64,000 nucleotides of DNA from the NCBI GenBank assembly GCA_024279135.1, contig JAJRRU010000012.1:1-64000 (forward strand). Reading direction: 5' to 3'. This document shows, one piece after another, positions 50,501 to 58,459 of the stretch (positions are counted from its first letter, which is position 1; each line of letters opens with the position of its first letter). A model generated the notes under the pieces. That model saw only the letters and a list, made by a program, of their open reading frames with translations, did no database searches and was not told the DNA's origin. The DNA comes from Alphaproteobacteria bacterium. Lineage in GTDB: Bacteria > Pseudomonadota > Alphaproteobacteria > Rhodospirillales > Casp-alpha2. The translations under genes were made by a program, and so were the position numbers.

Positions 50501-51497
50501 CCGATATGCCGGTATAAATTGCCTGCATATACTCATCTCGGATACGGTTGGTTTCCCGTGAAATACACTTGGCCAGCATCCGTTCAGCAAAACCTTTTGC
50601 ATGATCGCGCAAACCGAACAGATCATCGAGAGATGTTACTCGCTTAAAATAATTATTGAGTAATTTTCGTTCCCACCAGCGCCATTTTCGATCCGCCTTG
50701 ATGGCTGGGTTCAGGCGAATATCCATGTCTGTCTCGCGGAATATCAGATTACCTTCCACCAGCATTTCTTCGGCGATCCGCTGGGGGGCATCTTTCGCAA
50801 AAAGACCGACGGCCCGGCTGAGAAAATTTTCCTGCACCCGGATCGGATAAAATGTGATTGTCGCAGGCACGATCAGGGTTGGCTCACTGGCCCGGGTGAT
50901 CAGTTGCCGCACATCTTCCAGGCCCAGCGCCCGGCACCAGCGGTCCAGACGCACATGATCTTTTTTATCCCTTAAAAACAAAATTCTCGTCTTGAAGATA
51001 TCAAGGGTCAAAGCCAGAACCGCTGCCCCGCGATGGTGTTTGCGAAAGACCTGGGCTGTGTGAGAAAATACCCCGTATTCACCGGCGTGGTCGACAACCT
51101 GGCGATCCTTGACCATGCCGCCTTCCGGGAACATCACGACCTTGCGTTTGCGTAAAATCTCCGCTGCCAGAAATGCCAGCAACCCGGTTTGATTATTAGG
51201 CATAGCCCCGACACCGCACAGGAACTTCGTCAGCCCGTCGCTGATATCAAACAGCGCGTGATCGGCAACGGATCTGGTATAAGAGCCCGTTGCACGGTAG
51301 ATAATATAGGGCGGGATAACCGTTTCAAACCGGGCAAAATGATTAAACAGGAAAATATCGCCCTGCTGGAGCAGGGTGTCGTCAGGGTGCACCCTCAGGT
51401 TCAGCCCGAGATGTTTTCGCAGAGCTTCGTAACTTCTAATCGACCAATTATAATAATCTTCCCTGATCGAATATTTATCGTTATCCAAAGCAGACAT
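47544..51497 (-). CDS. Three-domain fusion: acyltransferase, alpha/beta hydrolase, acyl-CoA synthetase
   Basis: The 1317-residue chain has three parts. Residues 1-480 resemble glycerolipid acyltransferases: NHFARFE (52-58) is a HX4E variant of the HX4D box, and FPEGG is at 123-127; residues 270-500 fit the C-terminal part of the PlsB-like group. Residues 530-770 are an alpha/beta hydrolase of the monoacylglycerol-lipase style with Ser608 (GFSAGG), Asp716 (GDNDPVVD) and His745 or His746. Residues 785-1317 are a long-chain acyl-CoA synthetase with YTGGTTGKPKGA (974-985), EGYGLSET and the C-terminal KTMIGKLSKKEL. It probably frees, activates and re-esterifies or degrades fatty acids. GAGG stands eight bases before the ATG. 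It leads the fadA-fadN-fadE genes with a four-base gap. Confidence 0.85.
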   Translation of the reverse strand: MSALDNDKYSIREDYYNWSIRSYEALRKHLGLNLRVHPDDTLLQQGDIFLFNHFARFETVIPPYIIYRATGSYTRSVADHALFDISDGLTKFLCGVGAMPNNQTGLLAFLAAEILRKRKVVMFPEGGMVKDRQVVDHAGEYGVFSHTAQVFRKHHRGAAVLALTLDIFKTRILFLRDKKDHVRLDRWCRALGLEDVRQLITRASEPTLIVPATITFYPIRVQENFLSRAVGLFAKDAPQRIAEEMLVEGNLIFRETDMDIRLNPAIKADRKWRWWERKLLNNYFKRVTSLDDLFGLRDHAKGFAERMLAKCISRETNRIRDEYMQAIYTGISVNLSHLASCMILALIRRKRMDISINDFHRLLYLALKKLQAATDIYLHRSLRWPDRYRGLLDGDNALLDRFLGTCKHAGLVGKTRNTYRFLDKLTVDFNYNEIRLENPVVVYANEVAPITEIHRIIEGVLDTGSSISERELAHFMFDDELKAHAWNREHYSKDVYREVNDAETATRSAAPYLMLADNQDRDKKPEGETVRKGVLLVHGFLAAPGELKDFGKQLHDQGLTVMGVRLAGHGTSPWDLKTRSWQDWLSSVRRGYRILSAFTDKIVVVGFSAGGALSLLMAAERPQKLLGVVSISAPYTYRNLNLAFVPLVHGINKLAALLPSFEGVMPFRENESEHPHINYHSIPIHGLYHLRLLTAELEKHLPKIDVPTLILQGDNDPVVDPSSARTIFDILSTTRKELHWVSSRHHGILYDDVGETRAITTDFIVGLGKLRGQWTRHNPPPHPKVKPVYAILDETVARMPGRPCVDFLGKVSTYAEIGESITHAAKGLQRLGLEKGDRIGLCLPNCPYYIIIYYAALKIGLTVVNFNPLYTKEEIRDQIIDSGTVLMVTLDLKTIYRKVKAGLQGTPLKYIVVCSLADALPPVKELLFRAFKRNQIADINFDDRILSYDQMASVGSKYQRVEIDPERDIALLQYTGGTTGKPKGAMLSHANITANTQQVQLWMGDVDPDGERILCAIPFFHVFAMTAAMNLGIATGSELILLPRFNLKDVLKTIDARKPTLFPAVPTIFNAISGFEQIGQYDLSSIRFCISGGAPLPGAVKANFEELTGCVVVEGYGLSETSPVLTCNPPDGPNKTDSIGLPLNWTEIEIRDIDHPERPVADGIRGILTVRGPQVMAGYWGNPVETSAALRDGWLITGDVGYRDDDGYLFLTDRLSDVIICSGFKVYPRVIEEVFYQHSDVEEVVVIGIDDDYRGQSPMAFVKLKAGASIDGPQLLDIVAQNLNPIERPVAVEIRNELPKTMIGKLSKKELVAENRS

Positions 51498-51550
51498 TCA
51501 GACACCTCATGATGTCGTCACGATAGCATATCACGACAGAAAAGTAATAC

Positions 51551-51574
51551 TAACGTACTATAACAATTACGTTA
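51551..51574. promoter_or_regulatory. Perfect inverted repeat upstream of the lipid fusion gene
   Basis: TAACGTA (51551-51557) and TACGTTA (51568-51574) are perfect mirror arms with a 10-base spacer, about 54 bases before the fusion start at 51497. Size and place fit an operator for a dimeric regulator of the fad genes, for example of TetR type. No regulator gene is next to it. Confidence 0.5.
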
Positions 51575-51626
51575 TGGCACATATTTTACTCTCATTATAG
51601 GTGAATTTAAAATTTTAAAGCATTTA

Positions 51627-52562
51627 TTACGTGTGTTTGACTGTTATGATATCCAACGTCTCTTCGGCAATTTCTACCACCAGTGGCAGCTCGGTGAGAA
51701 TGTCTCCATCGCCTTGCACGGGTTCACCTCCGGTACCTTCAATTGTCAAACGATCAGTCTCGATGAGCGTCACACCGGATAATACAGGAACCTTTCCCAG
51801 CAGCATGGCAAAAACATTTACCATATTCGCCCAAGCGCTTCCCCGGGCAAACAGGCAAACCTGAAAAACCGGATTTTCAAGCCGGGCATTGGGTGTACAG
51901 ATGTAACGCCCGGCGTAAAAATGACCATTGCCTATGATCACCGAAGCGGCACGGTAGATTTGCCCGTTCATGGTAACTTGAAATATAGTGGTATTTGGTT
52001 GGAATAACTGACAGACAGTACCCCACACATAAGCTCCCTTGCCGGTGAATTTTTTCAGGAAAGGGGAAACATCTCTGACAATGCGGGCATCAAAGCCAAG
52101 ACCCGCCATCATGATAAAAATACGTCCGTTTGCCCGCCCCAAATGGCTGCGAAGCCGATCACCACCGACAATGCAAGCAGCTATTGCTTGCGGGTCAGAG
52201 GGCAAATCAAGTTCAGCCGCCAGTACATTGGTGGTGCCCAGTGGAATGATGCCCAGGGGAATGATGCCAAGGGGAATGATGCCAAGCGGCAGTCCACGCC
52301 CCAGTAAACCAGTCACAACCTCACCGATGGTACCGTCCCCACCGGCTGCCACCACCACATCCACACCCTCAGGGTCGGCTGTTCTGGCAAGCTCTTCTGC
52401 GTCACCGCGCCGGGTTGTATGCACTACACGTACCCGAGCGCCCAGACGTTCCAGTGCCGCCGTGACCGCTTGCAACCGGGCGGGTTGATAGCGCCCGGCA
52501 GTGGGATTGCAAACGATCAGTATGCGTTTTGCGGGTTCATGGTTTTTCATTGCCTGGGCCAT
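51627..52562 (-). CDS. Diacylglycerol kinase-family lipid kinase (DagK/YegS-like)
   Basis: The 311-residue protein has the kinase motif GGDGT (74-78), N-terminal ILIVCNPTAGR and the substrate/nucleotide loop ending PLGTTN (107-112). This loop is expanded: LGIIP appears three times in a row (93-107), while relatives have it once. The enzyme phosphorylates diacylglycerol or a related lipid. Start may be the ATG at 52550 instead, which has GAAGGA 11 bases upstream. It overlaps the LtaS-like gene by 14 to 26 bases. Confidence 0.85.
   Translation of the reverse strand: MAQAMKNHEPAKRILIVCNPTAGRYQPARLQAVTAALERLGARVRVVHTTRRGDAEELARTADPEGVDVVVAAGGDGTIGEVVTGLLGRGLPLGIIPLGIIPLGIIPLGTTNVLAAELDLPSDPQAIAACIVGGDRLRSHLGRANGRIFIMMAGLGFDARIVRDVSPFLKKFTGKGAYVWGTVCQLFQPNTTIFQVTMNGQIYRAASVIIGNGHFYAGRYICTPNARLENPVFQVCLFARGSAWANMVNVFAMLLGKVPVLSGVTLIETDRLTIEGTGGEPVQGDGDILTELPLVVEIAEETLDIITVKHT
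52241..52285. repeat. Three-fold 15-bp tandem repeat inside the lipid kinase gene
   Basis: Units 52241-52255, 52256-52270 and 52271-52285 are nearly identical; the last two are the same, GGGGAATGATGCCAA, and the first differs at two positions. The length of 15 keeps the reading frame and duplicates the peptide LGIIP in the kinase. Confidence 0.95.
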
Positions 52563-54453
52563 CCTTCAACTGGCCTGTACGGTAATAAAGACTCGCCGAT
52601 TGATACCAGGATATGGCTTCGTCGATTAATTGGTTATCGCTCAGAGATGTTTTCTCGACCGGGATGTATGTCGGCCCATCCAGAACAACAGGTTCCTTGT
52701 TCACATCCAGCACCACCAACCGGCCATTCTTCAGATAACCCAGTTTTTGATAGGTGCTGATGAATGCCCTCTCGCGACCTTTTTCCAGATTGAACATGTC
52801 ATACCCGAAGAACCGGCTGGGATAATCCAGCCCGAGCCAGCTTAACAACGTGGGGCCCAGATCAATCTGGCTCATCAGACGGTCCATAACCCCCGGTTCG
52901 ATCAGTTTCGGTCCATACCAGATCATGGGAATATGATAACGCGATGGCGGCAGATCGGTCTTGCCCGCGGCCTTGGCGGTGTGATCGGAAACGATTATAA
53001 ACAGAGTATTATCAAACCACGGTTTATCGGCGCTGCGGCGCAGGAAATCCCCGATAGCCCAATCGGTATATTTGACTACACTCTCGCGCTTTTTCTGTCG
53101 CATGTCGATGCGGCCTTCGGGGAAGGTGTAGGGCCGGTGATTGGAGGTAGTCATGATCTGGGCAAAAAAACGGTTCCCCTTGGCATATTCCCGATCAAGA
53201 TTTACCAGTGCGAGGGTAAACAGGTCTTCATCGGCTACCCCCCAGATGGTTTCGTGATGAACGGGGATGCCTTCCTCGTCAAGGTCAGTTCGGTCGACCA
53301 CGGCATAACCATTGCCTTTAAAATAAGCATTCATGTTGTCAAAAAAACCATACCCGCCATAGATCCAATGGGGATTCCAACCCTTGTCTTTCATCTCGCC
53401 ACCGATGGTTACCAGCCCGCTGTTGGTTTCGGGTCGTCGCACGATGCTCTGACCGGGAATGGGAGGCGTTCCCACAGACATGGCTTCCAGCCCGCGCACG
53501 GTTCTGGTGCCTGTGGCATAGAAATTGGTAAATAACAGTCCCTTGTCGGCTAATTTGTCCAGTTCGGGAGCGATATTTAGCTCACTGCCGAATTTACCCA
53601 TATAAGAGGCCCCGAAGCTCTCGATTGAAATCATCACCACGTTAATATCTTTGGTGGAATTGTCCGAGGTTATTTTTCGCTCAATCCCCTGATCGGATGT
53701 AAACGTCGTATTGCCCTGGTTAACCAGTTCGCGGATCCTGGTATTAAGCTCGGCCTCATCCAGCCGGGGATAATATTTATCGTATTCAAGCTGGTTGTTG
53801 AGAAAGGCGTGCCCAAACGCATAAATGCCATTGAGTGAAAGCTGTTCAACATGGGCATTGTTTTTGGACTCGGCGTACCCGTGATCAACGCCATAAAAAC
53901 CCACGGCTACAGCTACAGCCACCACGGCGGCACGGCCCCAACGGTACAACCAGTCAGACCGCCTGATGGTGCTGCCCTTGGGCCAACTGAACCAGGAAAT
54001 AATACCACAGGCAACAAGCATCAGGGCAACCCAGGTATTGATGGGATAACTCTGGCGGATATTTCCGATAACTTCCTTGGTGTAAATCAGATAGTCCACC
54101 GCGATAAAGTCAAAACGGCTGCCGAATTCCTCCCAAAACACGAACTCTGAAACCCCGACAAAGATAAATAGTCCGAGAAACAGGATGCCCCAAATTCCGG
54201 CCCACAGGCCCTCCAGCTTTGAAAGCCAGTGATGTCTGGACAATTCAGGCATGACCGCATCATAAAATGCCCAGGGAAACAGGAACCAGGGCAGCACCGC
54301 CAGATCGAACATCAACCCCAGAGCCAAAAAACGACCCCATTCCTGGACCGTATAATTTTCACCACTGTAAAAAGCCAAACCAATTCTAGATAATAATGAA
54401 ATTAAAAGAAAACTCGCGGAAATCCAGACTATCCGCCGCATACCTCGGGTCAT
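52537..54453 (-). CDS. LtaS-like phosphoglycerol/phosphoethanolamine transferase
   Basis: I start at the ATG at 54453, which has GAGGT five bases upstream (637 residues); the frame is open to 54543. Five membrane segments occupy about residues 7-190, then a large periplasmic sulfatase-fold domain. Metal and nucleophile positions are visible as MISIESFG (Glu278) and TGTRTVRG (Thr316 or Thr318), with IVSDHTAKAAG later. LtaS-type enzymes move glycerol phosphate from phosphatidylglycerol to a glycan or polymer and leave diacylglycerol, which the kinase encoded next could recycle. In Gram-negatives such enzymes decorate periplasmic glucans; the acceptor here is unknown. Confidence 0.85.
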   Translation of the reverse strand: MTRGMRRIVWISASFLLISLLSRIGLAFYSGENYTVQEWGRFLALGLMFDLAVLPWFLFPWAFYDAVMPELSRHHWLSKLEGLWAGIWGILFLGLFIFVGVSEFVFWEEFGSRFDFIAVDYLIYTKEVIGNIRQSYPINTWVALMLVACGIISWFSWPKGSTIRRSDWLYRWGRAAVVAVAVAVGFYGVDHGYAESKNNAHVEQLSLNGIYAFGHAFLNNQLEYDKYYPRLDEAELNTRIRELVNQGNTTFTSDQGIERKITSDNSTKDINVVMISIESFGASYMGKFGSELNIAPELDKLADKGLLFTNFYATGTRTVRGLEAMSVGTPPIPGQSIVRRPETNSGLVTIGGEMKDKGWNPHWIYGGYGFFDNMNAYFKGNGYAVVDRTDLDEEGIPVHHETIWGVADEDLFTLALVNLDREYAKGNRFFAQIMTTSNHRPYTFPEGRIDMRQKKRESVVKYTDWAIGDFLRRSADKPWFDNTLFIIVSDHTAKAAGKTDLPPSRYHIPMIWYGPKLIEPGVMDRLMSQIDLGPTLLSWLGLDYPSRFFGYDMFNLEKGRERAFISTYQKLGYLKNGRLVVLDVNKEPVVLDGPTYIPVEKTSLSDNQLIDEAISWYQSASLYYRTGQLKDGPGNEKP

Positions 54454-54633
54454 AAATACCTCATATATATTATTTATCAGCACATTTAGATTGGCCGCAT
54501 CATACAAGGCATGGAAGGCCATGCCAATGCCAACTCCCCACACAATTTACTCTGATAAAGAGGCTGTCATCAGATCCGAAATGGGTGGTCGTATGAAGGT
54601 CCGGCTGGTACGTTGCATTAAAGGGAGGGTTCC

Positions 54634-56313
54634 ATGGCCTCATTGAGCAAAACCTCACAGTGGCAGGCACTGAGCGCACACCGCGATGAAATTTCAGCGG
54701 TGCATATGCGCGATCTGTTTGATCGTGAGCCCGAGCGTTTTAAAAACTTTTCTTTAGAACTGGATGGTCTGCTTTTCGATTATTCAAAAAATCCTGTCAC
54801 CGGACAAACCCTGTCATTGCTGGTTGATCTTGCCCGTACCGCCGGACTTGAGGGTTGGCGCGAGCGGATGTTTGCCGGCGAGGCGATCAACACCACAGAG
54901 AACCGCGCCGCACTTCACCCTGCTTTACGCAACCGCTCGGGCAAACCTTTCACAGTGGCGGGCAAGGATGTCATGTCCGAGATAAACCGGGAACTGGACA
55001 ATATCAGGGCCTTCACCGTATCGGTACGAAGCGGTATCTGGAAAGGGGCCAACGGCCAGCCCATATGCGACATCGTCAACATCGGTATCGGCGGCTCTGA
55101 TCTGGGTCCGGGTATGGCCTGCCAGGCTTTGGCCCATTATGGCAAAGCGGGTCTGGACTGTCATTTTGTCTCTAACGTGGACGGCGCCCATCTTGACGGG
55201 GTGTTGGCCAGACTTAATCCCCAGACCACGCTGTTCATCATTGCCTCAAAAACCTTCACCACTCATGAAACCATGCTCAATGCAAACTCGGCGCGTGACT
55301 GGATTGTCACGAGCCTCGGCGAGGATGCTGTGGAGAAACATTTTGTCGCCGTATCGACGAACCGGGAGAAAGTCGCTGAGTTCGGCATTTCAGCGAGTAA
55401 CATCTTCGGGTTCTGGGATTGGGTTGGTGGGCGTTATTCCATCTGGTCGGCCATCGGATTATCCCTGGCAACATATATCGGCATGGATAAATTCGAGGAT
55501 TTTCTGGCCGGGGCCGAGGCCATGGATAATCACTTTATCCAGGCGCCGCTGGAGCGCAATATGCCCGTTATGCTCGGATTGATCGGTATCTGGAACAACA
55601 ATTTTCTGGGCGCGTCAAGCCTGGCCATCCTGCCCTATAGCCAGGCTTTGGCCCGGTTCCCCGCCTATCTCCAGCAACTGGAAATGGAAAGCAACGGCAA
55701 GGCTGTGGCGCGGGACGGCACGGCCCTTGACGGGCACTGCGTACCCACCTTGTTTGGCGAGCCCGGCACCAATGGGCAACATGCGTTTATGCAAGCAATC
55801 CATCAGGCCGAACGCCTGATACCGGTTGATTTTATCGTGGTTGCCGAAGCCCACGAAAACGTGCTTACCCCCCACCAGCATTTCCAGCATCAGCAGGTTC
55901 TGGTAGCCAACGCCTTCGCCCAGTCTGAGGCCCTGATGCGTGGCAAGACCGCACGTGAAGTTCGAAGCGAACTGGAAGCCCAGGGGCTTTGCGGATCGGA
56001 GCTGGAAAAGTTATTACCCCACAAGGTTTTTCCCGGCAACCGGCCCAGCAATACGATCCTGCTTGAGCGGCTGGAGCCTCGCACATTGGGAATGCTGATC
56101 GCCCTATATGAGCACAAAACATTCGTTCAGGGCATCATCTGGGGCATCAACTCCTTCGACCAGTGGGGCGTGGAACTGGGCAAACATCTTGCCGCAGAGA
56201 TATTACCCGAACTGTCAAGCGACGCCGCAAGCCATAATCACAACAGTTCGACAAATGCCCTGATCGAGCGATTCAAAGCCTACCACCGAGACAACAGTTC
56301 CCATAGAACATGA
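54634..56313 (+). CDS. pgi: Glucose-6-phosphate isomerase
   Basis: A full-length 559-residue Pgi, which interconverts glucose-6-phosphate and fructose-6-phosphate in the cytosol. Conserved blocks are VNIGIGGSDLGPGM, FWDWVGGRYSIWSAIGL and QWGVELGKHLA near the C-terminus. GGGAGGGT precedes the ATG. It is followed by a small secreted cysteine-rich protein after 41 bases. Confidence 0.96.
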   Translation: MASLSKTSQWQALSAHRDEISAVHMRDLFDREPERFKNFSLELDGLLFDYSKNPVTGQTLSLLVDLARTAGLEGWRERMFAGEAINTTENRAALHPALRNRSGKPFTVAGKDVMSEINRELDNIRAFTVSVRSGIWKGANGQPICDIVNIGIGGSDLGPGMACQALAHYGKAGLDCHFVSNVDGAHLDGVLARLNPQTTLFIIASKTFTTHETMLNANSARDWIVTSLGEDAVEKHFVAVSTNREKVAEFGISASNIFGFWDWVGGRYSIWSAIGLSLATYIGMDKFEDFLAGAEAMDNHFIQAPLERNMPVMLGLIGIWNNNFLGASSLAILPYSQALARFPAYLQQLEMESNGKAVARDGTALDGHCVPTLFGEPGTNGQHAFMQAIHQAERLIPVDFIVVAEAHENVLTPHQHFQHQQVLVANAFAQSEALMRGKTAREVRSELEAQGLCGSELEKLLPHKVFPGNRPSNTILLERLEPRTLGMLIALYEHKTFVQGIIWGINSFDQWGVELGKHLAAEILPELSSDAASHNHNSSTNALIERFKAYHRDNSSHRT

Positions 56314-56354
56314 TATGAATTAGTATAATTTCCTGACCAGTATGGGAGAAACTC

Positions 56355-56654
56355 ATGTTTCATGTCATCCGCCTCGTTGTTCTGGCTCTATTAATGACGA
56401 GCACCCTACCCTCGGCTCAAGCGTTGGCGGCCAGTTCCGATGAATTGCTGCAATGCATGGCCGATTGCATCATACAGGAAGGCAAACTCGAAGCCGCGAC
56501 GTGCAAACAACGCTGTGCCAAGATCAAGATTGACATGAACCAGCGACAGCCCAGGGACTGCATGGCAACCTTTAAACAATGCAAGCGCGACTGTGCAAAG
56601 GGCGATAAAACCTGCAAGAAAGAATGCAAGCGCAGCCTGCAAAATTGCGTTTAG
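56355..56654 (+). CDS. Secreted cysteine-rich protein with CX3C repeats
   Basis: A 99-residue protein with a signal peptide (about 1-26, cut near ALA-ASS). The mature part has ten cysteines: CX3C pairs at 34/38, 50/54, 76/80 and 87/91, with single cysteines at 69 and 98, in a Lys/Arg-rich background. Twin CX3C resembles the helical-hairpin disulfide folds of the CHCH type, but I know no bacterial family that fits. Even cysteine number and export imply five disulfides. It has GGGAGAA before the ATG and may be co-transcribed with pgi. Confidence 0.75.
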   Translation: MFHVIRLVVLALLMTSTLPSAQALAASSDELLQCMADCIIQEGKLEAATCKQRCAKIKIDMNQRQPRDCMATFKQCKRDCAKGDKTCKKECKRSLQNCV

Positions 56655-56655
56655 G

Positions 56656-57960
56656 TTATAGACCAAACCTGTCGGCGATACGGTGCCAGGCAAGTACGGC
56701 AGGCATGAACCAGGGATTGCCGGTATAAAACGGCCTGGTTTCGAAGACCAGATCATCAAATGCCGTTTCGCAATTATCAACGCCAAGCATTTTCCGCCCC
56801 AGCTTGTTGCCGAAATAACTGGCGCGAGCGACACCGGAACCACAGTAGCCCATGGCGTAGAATACCCCGCCTTGTTGCCCGCCACCAAACTGGCCCACGT
56901 GGGGCACATGATCGAAGGTATAGGCAACCAGACCCGACCAGACATGGCTGATCGGCACACCGGAAAGTTGCGGGTAAATTTCACTTAATGAAAATCGCAG
57001 GGACCGCAAGTTGGCAACCGGATTATCGTCAAGGCCAGACCCACGTGCCCCAAACAATATACGTTTGCCGTCCGGTGATGGCCGGTAATAAGCGACCAGG
57101 CGGCGGCTGTCTCCATAGACCCGGTTATTGGGCATCAGTTGTTTTATCAGACCGGATTCCAGCGGCTCGGTCGCGATCATGGCACTGCGCAATGGGATGA
57201 CCCGACGGCGCAGGTCTTTGGTGACCTTATCGGTATATCCATTACTGCACACAGCGACTTGTGCAGCCCGGGTCGTGCCGCGGGCCGTTACAACATCGAA
57301 CCCGGTGGCAGTTTTAACCAGCCCCGTGACGGCGGTTTGCGCAATGATCACCACCCCGGCTTCGCGTGCCCGGCGAACCAAGCCATCATGATACTTGGCG
57401 GGATGCAGTCCGGCATCATAGTCATAGACAACCCCGCCATGAAATATTGGCGAGCCGGTCTCATTATGCTGATCGGCTTTCGGGATCATGGCCCCCTTGA
57501 CCCCGGCTGCGGCCTGCAGGTCATCCAGTTGGCGTGCCATTGCATCGTAGTGATGAGCCCGCAAAGCACCACGGAAACGACCGTTTTGCACAAAGTCGGC
57601 ATCGATACCTTCGGTTTCGAGAAAATCCCTCAGATAATCAACAAAACCCAGGCTTTCTCGCAGGATGGTATTGGTTCGCTCGACACCGTATTTGCTCTTT
57701 AGCCCCTCTATTCCCAGTTTGTGAAAACTGGGTCCGAGCATACCGCCGTTGCGTGTACTGGCTCCATATCCCAACACCCCAGCCTCAAAGACTACTACCG
57801 AAGCGCCGCCACGGGCCAGTTCCAGGGCGGCACAAAGCCCGCTATACCCGGCCCCGACAACCGCCACGTCCATGGCGTCCGGTATGGCTATTTCGACCGA
57901 TTGCTCGCGTGGCGCGTCTTCCCACCAATACGGTGCTGATTTTTCTGACATGGCATTCAT
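56656..57960 (-). CDS. FAD-dependent amine/amino acid oxidase-like protein (DAO/PuuB family)
   Basis: Started at the ATG at 57960 with AAGGA seven bases upstream, it has 434 residues. The FAD site is GAGYSGLCAALELA, followed by VVVFEAG and GASTRNGGM, and the C-terminal GYCGSGVARASYFG completes the fold of the DadA/gamma-glutamylputrescine oxidoreductase group. The substrate is unknown. It is the last gene of the kbl-tdh-msrA unit, which makes an amine derived from threonine breakdown a possible substrate. Its stop lies one base from the CX3C gene stop. Confidence 0.8.
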   Translation of the reverse strand: MNAMSEKSAPYWWEDAPREQSVEIAIPDAMDVAVVGAGYSGLCAALELARGGASVVVFEAGVLGYGASTRNGGMLGPSFHKLGIEGLKSKYGVERTNTILRESLGFVDYLRDFLETEGIDADFVQNGRFRGALRAHHYDAMARQLDDLQAAAGVKGAMIPKADQHNETGSPIFHGGVVYDYDAGLHPAKYHDGLVRRAREAGVVIIAQTAVTGLVKTATGFDVVTARGTTRAAQVAVCSNGYTDKVTKDLRRRVIPLRSAMIATEPLESGLIKQLMPNNRVYGDSRRLVAYYRPSPDGKRILFGARGSGLDDNPVANLRSLRFSLSEIYPQLSGVPISHVWSGLVAYTFDHVPHVGQFGGGQQGGVFYAMGYCGSGVARASYFGNKLGRKMLGVDNCETAFDDLVFETRPFYTGNPWFMPAVLAWHRIADRFGL

Positions 57961-57986
57961 TATAAAGTCCTTGAAATCGGGCTGGA

Positions 57987-58457
57987 TCAAGCCAGACCAT
58001 TGCGTTTTGCAATATATTTCTGGTGATAGTCTTCGCCAGGCCAGTACGTTGGTGTTTTTTGGATGACCGTTACGATAGGTGAGGGAAAATGATTTGATTG
58101 TTCAAGTTCGACCCGGGATTGTTCTGCGGCATCTTGTTGTTGCCGGGAATGACAGAAAATTGCCGAGCGGTACTGTGAACCAAAGTCCGGGCCTTGTCTG
58201 TTGAGTTGCGTGGGATCGTGCGAGGTCCAGAACACCTGTAATAACTGTTCATAGGAAATCACGGTAGCATCGAAAATCACTTGTACGACTTCCGCATGAT
58301 TTGTGGTGCCACTGCAAACATCCTTATAAGTCGGATTATCCAGTTCCCCCCCCATATAACCAACCGAGGTTTCCACAACACCCTCAAGCTCACCAAAGGT
58401 GACTTCCGGTCCCCAAAAACATCCCATGGCAAATGTTGCTTTATCCATGACACCCAA
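57987..58457 (-). CDS. msrA: Peptide methionine-S-sulfoxide reductase MsrA
   Basis: A 156-residue MsrA with catalytic GCFWG (Cys13), NHAEVVQVIFD, GSQYRSAIF and the YHQKYI motif near the C-terminus; all substrate-pocket residues are conserved. It reduces the S-epimer of methionine sulfoxide. The resolving cysteine near the C-terminus found in many MsrA is not visible, so resolution may use an external thiol. The start may be the ATG at 58448. It follows the second MsrA-like gene by two bases. Confidence 0.92.
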   Translation of the reverse strand: MGVMDKATFAMGCFWGPEVTFGELEGVVETSVGYMGGELDNPTYKDVCSGTTNHAEVVQVIFDATVISYEQLLQVFWTSHDPTQLNRQGPDFGSQYRSAIFCHSRQQQDAAEQSRVELEQSNHFPSPIVTVIQKTPTYWPGEDYHQKYIAKRNGLA

Positions 58458-58459
58458 CC

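Noticed and set aside
52039-52488. A plus-strand frame containing a repetitive Met-Pro-Arg-Gly peptide
   Set aside because: It is the antisense reading of the 15-bp repeat in the lipid kinase gene; the minus-strand kinase motifs are clear.
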